From the NCBI RefSeq assembly GCF_002215215.1, contig NZ_CP018632.1, forward strand, positions 5,080,501 to 5,144,500: a stretch of 64,000 nucleotides of DNA. The letters are read 5' to 3'. A program made the position numbers and the translations under genes. The notes beneath the pieces are model-generated. The model was given only the letters and a program-made list of their open reading frames with translations, had not been told where the DNA came from and made no database searches. Origin of the DNA: Granulosicoccus antarcticus IMCC3135 (GTDB lineage Bacteria; Pseudomonadota; Gammaproteobacteria; Granulosicoccales; Granulosicoccaceae). Position 1 is the stretch's first letter; each line of letters opens with the position of its first letter. Below, piece after piece: positions 1 to 8,333 of the stretch.

Positions 1-988
1 AGTCATCAGCGCTCTGCTGAATAACCAGCACCAGCAACACGATAAAGACCAGCGTTGTACCACCAAGAATGATGGCGGCTCGGCCTTTCTTGCCAAGCGA
101 CCCATAAAACCGGTGACCAATCATCATCAAAGCCAGGGAAGAGATGATCGATAGCGTAGTCGCACTACCCGTACTCCATGCGTTGAACATGACGACACCC
201 AGAACAAGCATCAGCCACATCATTTTTCTGGTTTTGAATCGCGTCTGGGACATTAATCCAAATGTGGCCCAGGCGGCCGCAATACAGACACCACCCAGTG
301 AGTTAGGGTTCCCAGCAAGACCGCTGTAACGTTGACCGTCGAGGATAGCTGCGATGGTGCCGTTCTCATGTGCGAAAAACAACAGAAAGCCTCCTCCCAG
401 GGTCAGCATCAAGGGCGCAATAGTGATAATGCAGGCACTGTAGACAACATTGCGTTGCCGACGTTCATCACTGAAATACAACCAGGTAGCAAAAATACCC
501 AGACTCAAATGAATCACGTTGATGATGACCCTGTCGGGGTAGTCACTGGCGACTGCGGTTAACAGCAGCACAAATATCAGGAATAAAAGCGTTCTTTCAC
601 GTTTGAAGAAGGCGATCATGTCCCTCATTCGAAACATCATCAGAAAAAACGTCAATAGATAGCTGAGTGCCTGAAGCTTCTGTTTAAACAATTCTGCAGA
701 CAATTCCGCACCGTCATCTGTGGCAGTATCTGGCACCCAAAACACGGTGTAGCTATTGATATCAGTCAAGCCTTGAATAACGGCCAGAAAAAACACCGAG
801 CCCAGAAACATATAGCTGAACAGTGGCAGAGCCGTCAGCGTCGGCCAATGAGAGATGGCTTCAAGTCTGCGCCATGTGCGAGAGAAGAATCCGAAACTCA
901 AAAATCTTGTGTACCAGGAACTCGAACGCTTCTTGCGACGACGCTGCCTGGAATCACCACTACCCTCTGAAGACTGCACGCCAGCCAT
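1..988 (-). CDS. O-antigen polymerase/ligase-like membrane protein (partial, cut by window edge)
   Basis: The reading frame opens with ATG at 988, immediately after the stop codon of the upstream glycosyltransferase gene, and stays open to base 1, giving about 329 visible residues. The N-terminus is basic and Arg/Lys/Ser-rich and presumably cytoplasmic. It is followed by several hydrophobic membrane segments. A SGLAGNPNSLG stretch lies in the middle; a Gly-rich loop with Asn-Pro-Asn is typical of Wzy polymerases and WaaL ligases of the O-antigen ligase family. Such proteins polymerise or transfer undecaprenyl-linked glycans at the periplasmic face. It abuts the GT2 gene with no spacer, so the two are probably co-transcribed. 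The C-terminus, including any long periplasmic loop, lies outside the window, so polymerase and ligase cannot be told apart. Confidence 0.8.
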   Translation of the reverse strand, partial: MAGVQSSEGSGDSRQRRRKKRSSSWYTRFLSFGFFSRTWRRLEAISHWPTLTALPLFSYMFLGSVFFLAVIQGLTDINSYTVFWVPDTATDDGAELSAELFKQKLQALSYLLTFFLMMFRMRDMIAFFKRERTLLFLIFVLLLTAVASDYPDRVIINVIHLSLGIFATWLYFSDERRQRNVVYSACIITIAPLMLTLGGGFLLFFAHENGTIAAILDGQRYSGLAGNPNSLGGVCIAAAWATFGLMSQTRFKTRKMMWLMLVLGVVMFNAWSTGSATTLSIISSLALMMIGHRFYGSLGKKGRAAIILGGTTLVFIVLLVLVIQQSADD

Positions 989-1918
989 TTATCCGTACAA
1001 CCTCTTGGATGGACGTATCAGCTTACCTAGATTGGTAAACCCTTTCTTGAGCCAGTAAGCAGCCATACCGCCACTCACGGGTAGAGCCAGCACCCCCAAT
1101 ACCAGACCCACTGGCGCTTGCACCAGAGCCTTTAGATTGAATACCAGTCGCTGGGATAATTCTGCCTCGCGCAGCACGACCCGTTTGAAATTCTGGCCTT
1201 GGGTCATACAACGAAAGATCATGTATCGGGAGCTGGTTCTCGACGCGGGTATGGTCTCGTGCACGATGGCATCCTCACGCCAGACGACGTGCAAACCACG
1301 CTCTGCCAATTGATCAAAAAAGAGACTATCGCTGCCGCCCGACAAACCAAACTCTGGATCAAAGCGCTGTGAACCGATTTGTTGCAGATCGAGCAAGCAA
1401 TTGCCAGTGGCAACATGGCGCACCTTATCACCTGTCTTCAAGCTTCCTTTGTTGTGAAGGTCCAGCAAAGCGACCCAGGCAGAAGTGCCCTGCGGGTAAA
1501 CCGGCTCAATGGGACCTGCGACCACGGCACTGCCAGACACCTGCTGCTGGGCATACAGTGCGCTGATCCATTCAGGCTTCGGAAACTCATCGTCATCGAC
1601 AAAGACAAGCCATCGCGTCTGCGTGTTTTCCAGAATCAGGTTGCGCCCGATTGATATGTTGTTTTCTGGCGAGTCGACTATTACGACCTCACACACATCA
1701 TTTATTGACGAATCATCCACAATCTGTTGCACTATCGGACGAGACTGCAACCCCGAGTTGTTGACGACCAGTAATGTGCATTGCCCACTTTCAAGATCCG
1801 CCGCCTGAAAATGATTCATCGCGATTTTCAAGTGCACTAGCAGATTGCCAAACAGCGTGGAACGGTCGTGTGTAATCACGCCCACGGTAAGCCCTGGCTG
1901 TTTCTCAGGAGTGTTCAT
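989..1918 (-). CDS. Glycosyltransferase family 2
   Basis: A GT-A fold glycosyltransferase of about 309 residues. It starts with a beta-alpha GVITHDRSTLFGNLL region, followed by a VVNNSG nucleotide-binding turn. The metal-binding acidic motif is WLVFVDDDEFPKPEW, and a GGSDSLFFDQLAERG segment matches the acceptor-side acidic loop of GT2 enzymes. Members transfer a sugar from a nucleotide-sugar donor to a lipid-linked acceptor on the cytoplasmic face of the membrane. I chose ATG at 1918 because a GGAG lies eight bases upstream; a GTG five codons earlier is also open. The C-terminal 40 residues contain a hydrophobic segment that may associate with the membrane. It sits directly upstream of the Wzy/WaaL-like gene, which supports a role in repeat-unit assembly. 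Donor and acceptor cannot be read from sequence. Confidence 0.88.
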   Translation of the reverse strand: MNTPEKQPGLTVGVITHDRSTLFGNLLVHLKIAMNHFQAADLESGQCTLLVVNNSGLQSRPIVQQIVDDSSINDVCEVVIVDSPENNISIGRNLILENTQTRWLVFVDDDEFPKPEWISALYAQQQVSGSAVVAGPIEPVYPQGTSAWVALLDLHNKGSLKTGDKVRHVATGNCLLDLQQIGSQRFDPEFGLSGGSDSLFFDQLAERGLHVVWREDAIVHETIPASRTSSRYMIFRCMTQGQNFKRVVLREAELSQRLVFNLKALVQAPVGLVLGVLALPVSGGMAAYWLKKGFTNLGKLIRPSKRLYG

Positions 1919-2208
1919 CTTGTCTTTCTCCACGAGAATGAGAGGTATGGAATACGAGCCAAAGGCATGGGTTTACAGCAGCAAAAATGTCCGGAAAGGG
2001 TATCACCAAAGCACGTGGAATGTCGCTGCGTGTTCACAGATCTCAAGGATTCCAGCTGGCTGATTCTGGCTACGGCATGGACAAATGTTTACATACGCCT
2101 TAATCCTACCATTGCTATCGTAACAGCTCTGGGTAACCTGACCCATTTTAGAGAGTTTCTGCGTGATAAGGTCAAAGTTTACATTCAAGATTTCGGGTAG
2201 AAGTTGAG

Positions 2209-3165
2209 ATGCGCAGATCACATCGCAAAAGACGTAGATCAAGCCGTAACAAGCGTAGGTTAAGAGTCGCCATGGCCTCTTCGCTTCTTTGTCTTGCACT
2301 GGGCTCCGTGTACGCGGTTCGCCATCCCCATATCGCAGATAACGTCGTAGGCCCCGGCTCACTACTGGAAAGTGCGCTTGCGAAGCTGCCCTTTGTTGAC
2401 AAGGCAATGTGCGTCGGCCTACCGCGATCGCCGATGCCATTCGACGTGATCAACAAGACAACACTTGAGCAATGGGTACCGTCCTTACGTTACACGACCA
2501 ATCCTCAACACCTCTCCATTGACACGGGACCTAAAGGTCACCCGGCCTTACGCCAGCGCTTTATCCCCTCAGAAAGAGGTAGTTTTCGAGTAGTCGCCTC
2601 GATCAACCTGGAGCCTCGCCGAAGCTACGAAGTGGAGCAATCTGTCATGTTCGAACCTGGCTTCCAGTGGGGTAGCGAAGTTGAAAGCGGCAAATTCGGC
2701 TTCGGCTTTGCTGGCGGCAGCGCCCCCACTGGCGGAAAAGTGGAGAACGATGGGTTCTCGGTCCGTTTGATGTGGAAAGGCAACTATGATGGTAGTGCCA
2801 GCGTCGGCGCCTATGTCTACTCCGTAGACCGAACAATGAACCTGCCTTATGGCGATGAGTTCGTGTTTCCGGATTTCACTATTCCGACAGGTGACTGGTT
2901 CCAGGTGAAGATGCGCTTGACCACCAACTCCAGCCACGAGGCTAGCGACGGACAACTTCAGGTCTGGATCAACGATAAACTTCTGTTTGATCGAAGCGGC
3001 ATTCAATGGCAGTCTGAAGGTGAACAACCCGTGATAGATGATCTGCTCTTCTCAACATTCCACGGAGGCAATACCGCGCAATGGTCCCCGCAAAACGTTG
3101 TCTATGCTCGATTCTCTGATATCTGCGTATTCAAGACCGACGCACCGACACCTGAAGAGCCCTAA
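2209..3165 (+). CDS. Secreted or membrane-anchored jelly-roll protein, polysaccharide lyase 14-like
   Basis: A 318-residue protein. The first 18 residues are almost all Arg/Lys/Ser, followed by one hydrophobic segment (about residues 20-36) that can act as a signal anchor. The rest looks like a concanavalin-type beta jelly roll: a GFQWG segment, KFGFGFAGG, and near the end LLFSTFHGGN followed by WSP. The STFHGG type of motif is characteristic of PL14-like and related glycan-cleaving jelly-roll families (GH131 and PL20 share it). I infer that it acts on a uronic-acid-containing polysaccharide outside the inner membrane. It is transcribed toward the wzc-like gene and ends at a hairpin between them. 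Catalytic residues cannot be assigned by eye, so binding without cleavage is possible. Confidence 0.6.
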   Translation: MRRSHRKRRRSSRNKRRLRVAMASSLLCLALGSVYAVRHPHIADNVVGPGSLLESALAKLPFVDKAMCVGLPRSPMPFDVINKTTLEQWVPSLRYTTNPQHLSIDTGPKGHPALRQRFIPSERGSFRVVASINLEPRRSYEVEQSVMFEPGFQWGSEVESGKFGFGFAGGSAPTGGKVENDGFSVRLMWKGNYDGSASVGAYVYSVDRTMNLPYGDEFVFPDFTIPTGDWFQVKMRLTTNSSHEASDGQLQVWINDKLLFDRSGIQWQSEGEQPVIDDLLFSTFHGGNTAQWSPQNVVYARFSDICVFKTDAPTPEEP

Positions 3166-3259
3166 GCCAAAGGGCCTCCAGTTCCATCGAATCTCTTTTT
3201 GCCAATCGCTTGAAAGAGCGCAAGACAATGACACTTTGAGCCAATATTCCTAGCGCACA

Positions 3260-3297
3260 AAAAAGGCCCGCTCTCAATACCTGAGGCAGGCCTTTTT
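3260..3297. terminator. Bidirectional intrinsic terminator
   Basis: A hairpin with arms AAAAAGGCC (3260-3268) and GGCCTTTTT (3289-3297) lies between two convergent genes. It has an A-run on one side and a T-run on the other, so it can terminate transcripts from both directions. Confidence 0.75.
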
Positions 3298-3344
3298 ACG
3301 TTGACGGAACTAGCAGCCAGGACTCAGTCCTGGCTGGCTATGGA

Positions 3345-6086
3345 CTACACGATATCCAGATCATCATCCATCTGAGTGGTAGACCTGCGACGTTGCCCAG
3401 AACCCTGGGCAGGACGCTGACCCGAAGCAGGTCGACCCAGATCAGAAGGATCGATTCTGGCAGTGAAATCGAACTCGTCAGTATCAGCAGCACTTGCCTG
3501 AGTGCTTGCACCGTTACCGTAATCCAGCCCCAGGTCCACTTCACTGCTATCTGTACGAATGTGCATCAACTCTTGCTGTGTCAGCCTGAGCTTGGAACCG
3601 CGCTTCTCCGAACGTTCACCCTTCTCACCTTTCTCGGTGTATCCGTAGTAATCGTAGTAACCCTGATAGTAATAATCACCACCATAAGCCGTGATCTTGT
3701 TGATATCCACTTGCGTGATCAACACACCAGCCAAAGGTGCATCCACCTGACGCAGACGCTGAATACCGCGTTTGATCAGCTCCATCGAAGTCTCATGTGA
3801 CTTGACGACGTAGACAACCGCGTCACTCAGTCTGGCAAGCACCAGTGCATCGGATACTGCCTGAGTAGGTGCACTATCAATAACGATTCGATCGTAGTGG
3901 TTGCCCAGTTGCTCCAGGATCTTCTCGAAACGCTTGGATGACAACAACTCCAGAGGCTGCTCTGGCAGTGGTCCGGAAGGCAGAATGTCGAAGGCACCTT
4001 CATAGACACCGCGAATAATGCAATCCCTGGCCGGAGCCGTATTGGCAATCAGATTGCTCAAACCCTTGACATTTCGATCAAAACCAGCCGCTTTGGCAAC
4101 CGTTGGACGACGCATGTCGCAATCGATCAGCAGCACACGCTCCAGCTGTGACAAGGAATAAGCCAGGTTGATCGACGCTGTTGATTTACCCTCACCTGGT
4201 ATGGATGAAGTAATCGTGATGACTTTTCGTACCGAATCCCTGTCATCCAGACAGATAGCTGTTCTGGCCGTGTTAACCGATTCTGCAAAGGTCCGATTCT
4301 TGTCCGGTATTTCCAGCGGGCTCAAAGGCAGATTCTGCTTGGCATTGAACAGACCGCCTTTGATCAGTGGCAGGATTCCCAGCAGTTTCAAGCCCAGAGT
4401 CTTTTCGATATCACTGGTGCCCTTGACCGTATCATCCATTTGCTCATACAAGAAAGCCATCAGCATTGACAGAATCAGAGAACCCAGGGCTGCCAGTGCA
4501 ATGATCAGCTGCTTCTTGGGCTTGAAAGGACTAACCGGTGTCTGTGCATAATCAGCGACTCGTGCGTTGGCTGTTTCCAGTCCATCCGCTGATTTCGCTT
4601 CAGTGATACGACTGAAGAACGTGTCATAGATAGTCCGGTTGGTTTGCACTTCACGATCCAGCGCATCCAGCTCAAACTTCTTGGTACCAATCGCCTGAAT
4701 CTCATTCTTGCCAGAGCTCAACTTGGCCTCGATAGACGCAACTCGTTGCTGGGCCAACTGATATTCCTTCGCAACACTGCCCACCACTCGAGCCACATGC
4801 CCTTCAAGAGTCAGATTCAAGGTAGCCAGCTGTGACATGGCATCAACAACACGTGGATGCTTGTCACCATAACGATTACGCAATTCATCCAGCTGACGTT
4901 GAGCCTGCCCCTGGTCGATCTTTACACCCTGCACCAGCGGATCGGCCTGAAATGCGGGAATGGAACCCAACAGGTTTGGCTGACCTTGCAAGGCTTGAAC
5001 CTCTCGATAAACGTCAGCTTTTGACGCCAGCTCACTACGTGCTTGGGCCAATTCAGCCGTCGCCAGCAACAACTCTTGCTCGTTCAAGCGACCAACACTG
5101 CCATCCACATCAACCAGACCATTTTCCTGTTTGAAAGTAATCAGGCGATTCTCTGAGTTATCGAGAACCGACTTCAGCTGCGTCAAACGTTCGCTCAACC
5201 AGGAAGAGGCCCGTGTCGTGAGCTCCAGTTTCGCATCCAGATAACTATCGATGTACTGCTCACTGACCGCATTAGCGATTTTTGCCGCATGCTCAGGATC
5301 TGACGAGGCGTAAGATACCTTGACCAGCTTGGTCTTTCTGACCGGTTCGATCGACAGACGTCCCATGAAATTGGCCAGCACGATTTGCTGACTCTGGCTC
5401 AACTGGCCATCAATATCATCACCAAAAGCCTCGTCGGTAAGATCTACGGAGAACTGAGGCAACTCCTCACCTGAGAGTACTCTGCGATCCATTTCAGCTG
5501 TAGCCGCACCGGAGAGTTGTGAACCGGACACCTCTGATGCCAATGAGGCTTCAGGGTTGTCAAGATCAACCACAACGCCTTGGTCACCCTCAGCCGAACT
5601 GCCCATACCCATGCCCAGTGTGTCACGAACACCATCAACCATGCCAGCAAGACCTGAAGAGCCAGTTGCCGCGGCATCCGACTCAGCGCCCTGATTCAGT
5701 GAAGAGAGTTCAGGATCTTTCCACAGCCCCATGACATCGACAACACGCTTGGCCAGGCCCCGAGACTTCAGCAACTCATACTGTGTCTCATAATAATCCT
5801 GCCCTTCTACCTCTGCACCTACCAGCTCTTCAAAAGAAATAGCAGTATTGGCTTGAGATTCAATAAGCAATGTAGAGGTCGCTTTGAACTCAGGTGTCGC
5901 TGTGTAGGCGTAGTACCCGGCCAAACCTGTAATCGCTGCAGTAAACAAGATGATCGGCAGCTTGTGCTTGCGCAGAATGCGGACATAGTGCTGCAGATCA
6001 ATTTGATCCAGGCCACCTTCAGCATCGTCTCTGTACTCAGAGTCGAAGCTGTCGGCGCCTGGATGGACATCCGTTGAACGTGCCAT
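3345..6086 (-). CDS. wzc: Wzc-type polysaccharide co-polymerase and tyrosine autokinase
   Basis: A 913-residue protein with the classical architecture. An N-terminal Wzz chain-length domain has its first membrane helix near residues 40-60. A long periplasmic coiled-coil region ends in a GNVR-type segment and a second helix near residue 530. A cytoplasmic BY-kinase domain follows. Walker A (IPGEGKST, around residue 630), Walker A' (LLIDCDMRRP, around 655) and Walker B (RIVIDSAP, around 735) are all present. A tyrosine cluster (YYYQGYYDYYGY, around 800-815) is the expected autophosphorylation tail. It is followed by an unusually long hydrophilic extension of about 90 residues ending in Arg/Asp-rich sequence. 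Wzc controls chain length and export through cycles of Tyr phosphorylation. Its start codon overlaps the stop codon of the Wza-type gene by one base, so the two are translationally coupled. Confidence 0.95.
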   Translation of the reverse strand: MARSTDVHPGADSFDSEYRDDAEGGLDQIDLQHYVRILRKHKLPIILFTAAITGLAGYYAYTATPEFKATSTLLIESQANTAISFEELVGAEVEGQDYYETQYELLKSRGLAKRVVDVMGLWKDPELSSLNQGAESDAAATGSSGLAGMVDGVRDTLGMGMGSSAEGDQGVVVDLDNPEASLASEVSGSQLSGAATAEMDRRVLSGEELPQFSVDLTDEAFGDDIDGQLSQSQQIVLANFMGRLSIEPVRKTKLVKVSYASSDPEHAAKIANAVSEQYIDSYLDAKLELTTRASSWLSERLTQLKSVLDNSENRLITFKQENGLVDVDGSVGRLNEQELLLATAELAQARSELASKADVYREVQALQGQPNLLGSIPAFQADPLVQGVKIDQGQAQRQLDELRNRYGDKHPRVVDAMSQLATLNLTLEGHVARVVGSVAKEYQLAQQRVASIEAKLSSGKNEIQAIGTKKFELDALDREVQTNRTIYDTFFSRITEAKSADGLETANARVADYAQTPVSPFKPKKQLIIALAALGSLILSMLMAFLYEQMDDTVKGTSDIEKTLGLKLLGILPLIKGGLFNAKQNLPLSPLEIPDKNRTFAESVNTARTAICLDDRDSVRKVITITSSIPGEGKSTASINLAYSLSQLERVLLIDCDMRRPTVAKAAGFDRNVKGLSNLIANTAPARDCIIRGVYEGAFDILPSGPLPEQPLELLSSKRFEKILEQLGNHYDRIVIDSAPTQAVSDALVLARLSDAVVYVVKSHETSMELIKRGIQRLRQVDAPLAGVLITQVDINKITAYGGDYYYQGYYDYYGYTEKGEKGERSEKRGSKLRLTQQELMHIRTDSSEVDLGLDYGNGASTQASAADTDEFDFTARIDPSDLGRPASGQRPAQGSGQRRRSTTQMDDDLDIV

Positions 6087-6700
6087 TAGAAGAACCCTTC
6101 TTTAATAGTAATGATATCGCCAGGAGCGATCCTTGAATTGAGATAAACCTTGGATTCTTCCTCCGACTTACCGCCGCCAAGACCCTTGGTCACAAACATC
6201 TTTCGAGTCGAGGCCCGATCCGTCAGCCCGCCGGCCAGGGCAATGGCCTTGTCCAGTGTCAGCCCTGGCTGATAAGGATAACTACCCGGTGTCCGCACTT
6301 CACCATTGATGTAGAACGGACGGTATTCCAGCACCGTGACATTGACCGATGGATTAACCAGGAAACCGTTCTGCAACATGCCGGCAATATGACGCTCCAG
6401 CTGCGATGGCGATTTGCCAACCACCTTGATGTCACCCAGATAGGAATAGTTGATGCTGCCGCTGGTACCGACAGCGGTAGACAGCGTCAGATCTGGCTCA
6501 TCGAAGACCTGGATGGAGATCGTGTCGCCCTGACCCAGAATGTAATCGTTCTGAATCTCAAACGGTGCGGCATCAACGTCTACTTCGTTACTGGCACCGG
6601 CAGTGGAAGGTGCTACCTCCTCCGAAATAGGGGTTGCTGTTCCGCAACCGACCATGCTCAGGCAAAGTAGAAATGCGGTTGGTAGGTGAAAAATTCTCAT
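6086..6700 (-). CDS. wza: Wza-type polysaccharide export lipoprotein (short form)
   Basis: A 204-residue lipoprotein. The signal peptide ends in the lipobox LSMVGC (Cys about residue 19). A Poly_export domain follows (YILGQGDTISIQVF, then LGDIKVVG) and then one SLBB domain (FYINGEVRTPGSYPY, and ALAGGLTDRAS). It is far shorter than E. coli Wza (about 379 residues) and lacks a second SLBB domain and the C-terminal amphipathic helix that forms the outer-membrane pore. Short proteins of this type are usually paired with a separate outer-membrane barrel, and a barrel gene is indeed directly upstream. Its role is to form the periplasmic conduit that contacts the Wzc-type protein encoded immediately downstream. 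Confidence 0.92.
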   Translation of the reverse strand: MRIFHLPTAFLLCLSMVGCGTATPISEEVAPSTAGASNEVDVDAAPFEIQNDYILGQGDTISIQVFDEPDLTLSTAVGTSGSINYSYLGDIKVVGKSPSQLERHIAGMLQNGFLVNPSVNVTVLEYRPFYINGEVRTPGSYPYQPGLTLDKAIALAGGLTDRASTRKMFVTKGLGGGKSEEESKVYLNSRIAPGDIITIKEGFF

Positions 6701-6860
6701 CTATAAAAACTCAAACAATTGATGGTGGCAAGATTACTAGGGTCGGGAATCGATCTACCTAACAGGGTTCTCAAAACGACAGTCGAGAGAAAGGTGTATT
6801 TGATTTATAAAGCCGGGGTCACAATTCAAAAAGAAAGACATATTCCACTTACCAAAGGCG

Positions 6861-8237
6861 TCAAAGTGTGGCCCGGATGTGCGCGCCGACGACAGAACGA
6901 TCGTATTCCAAGCCTTCAACGTCTATTGCCACACCGGAACAAGCAGTAACTGTGCGACTCACCTGAGCGCCACTGACTCCAACTTGCAACCACCGCCGAA
7001 GTTGGAGATTCAATTCAAGACCGGCTCCCATTGTCTGGTAATCGAAAGTCGGACAATCACGATCTTCGTTCTCGAAGCTCAAAGAGGCTACGGTCTGAAA
7101 TCGGCTAGACCAATCGTGCGTCCAGTTAAACAATAAATCGTCAGAAATCGTACTTCCAGCATTGTCAACACCTTGATCATCCGTCTGCAGTGATCTGTCG
7201 ATATCCAGACTGAACTTACTGTAGGAGACCGGTGAATAGACAAGCCCAACCTCTGCAATCAATGCCGTCGTATCTTCATCACTATTTTGATCATAGATTG
7301 CTTTGAGCACACCAATGCGAGCATCACCACTCAGTTTTGACGATGATGCCAGCTCGACACCTGTCAGTAGCGAAACTTCGTTTCTATCGCGACCGTCGTC
7401 ATCAAAATCGTAGATTCCATAACGAATTTCCGCCAAAACGCGAGTATCAGGAGAAAGACGCAAAGAAAACACGGCGTATGGTCGAATGTAACTGTAATCA
7501 TCACCATCAGTGAATTGCTCGAGATTGGAGTAGTTGACTGAGCCTAGAGCTATCCCAGCACTCAAATTACCGCGTGCATCCGCAGCGCCATATCTGAATT
7601 CAGCCCCGGCATTGATCACTGAAACCTCGACCTGATCATCCAGAATCCCCACGATGTTGGCTGCCTGTCCCGTGCCTTGTTCCTCAGCTGTCTTTCGAAA
7701 ATTGAGATTGGTAATCAGACGTTGCTTGCTGGAAAGATCACCGACAGCCCGGAGGTCAAGATTATGATTGTCATAGTCGAGACCATCTTCTGAAAAAACC
7801 CCATATTCACCGCTGTAGCTCGCAGTCAATGAAAGCAAACGACGATCTGCCCGCCACTCGAGTTCTGGTTTGACCAGCACCGCACTGCCAGACACCTCAT
7901 TTGCACCATCTCTGTACAGATTATCGATAGACACATAATCGACTCTCAAAGCAGGGGTTAGCTCAGTCTCACCCAACTTTACCGAGGCTGCTTCCTGCAC
8001 CGAGGCTGCTTCCTGCGCGAAGGCGTTGGCAGTAAAACAAAGGGTACTAACCGCTAACAAAGGGACCAAGCGTGGCCCGACCAGACGTTTACCGAGCTTG
8101 TCCGCTTTACAAGTACTGGAGCTATCGCAATAGAAATGACTCACTGAACCATGCACCAATGTCAAATTTGAACCTTTTATTATACCTGAGTCACTTGAAA
8201 GCTTGACAGCTGATAAGAAGAAGAATAAGACTCGCAC
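6861..8237 (-). CDS. Outer-membrane beta-barrel protein of the EPS export locus
   Basis: The frame gives 458 residues from a GTG start. A signal-peptide-like stretch (PLLAVSTLCFTANAFAQ) ends near residue 75, so translation probably begins downstream of 8237. A GTG near 8125 is possible, but no clear ribosome binding site decides it. The mature part alternates polar and hydrophobic residues with many aromatic and acidic turns, as in a transmembrane beta-barrel of 14 or more strands. An Ala-Ser-Val repeat (QEAASV twice) follows the cleavage site. Proteins like this (EpsL-type barrels) occur beside short Wza proteins and are thought to form the outer-membrane exit for the polymer. It lies 160 bases upstream of the wza-like gene on the same strand. 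Family assignment rests on context and barrel-like pattern, not a catalytic motif. Confidence 0.7.
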   Translation of the reverse strand: MRVLFFFLSAVKLSSDSGIIKGSNLTLVHGSVSHFYCDSSSTCKADKLGKRLVGPRLVPLLAVSTLCFTANAFAQEAASVQEAASVKLGETELTPALRVDYVSIDNLYRDGANEVSGSAVLVKPELEWRADRRLLSLTASYSGEYGVFSEDGLDYDNHNLDLRAVGDLSSKQRLITNLNFRKTAEEQGTGQAANIVGILDDQVEVSVINAGAEFRYGAADARGNLSAGIALGSVNYSNLEQFTDGDDYSYIRPYAVFSLRLSPDTRVLAEIRYGIYDFDDDGRDRNEVSLLTGVELASSSKLSGDARIGVLKAIYDQNSDEDTTALIAEVGLVYSPVSYSKFSLDIDRSLQTDDQGVDNAGSTISDDLLFNWTHDWSSRFQTVASLSFENEDRDCPTFDYQTMGAGLELNLQLRRWLQVGVSGAQVSRTVTACSGVAIDVEGLEYDRSVVGAHIRATL

Positions 8238-8333
8238 AGGTATTTTTACCGCCTAGCGTTAATGGGCGATTTGTCATATCACCCTGATTGAGCCTCTCTA
8301 CTCCTTGTTTATACTTTCGTCCAGGCAAGTTAC

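Noticed and set aside
8150-8237. TTGACA motif near 8168 as promoter of the barrel gene
   Set aside because: No acceptable -10 at the right distance, and the true start is uncertain.
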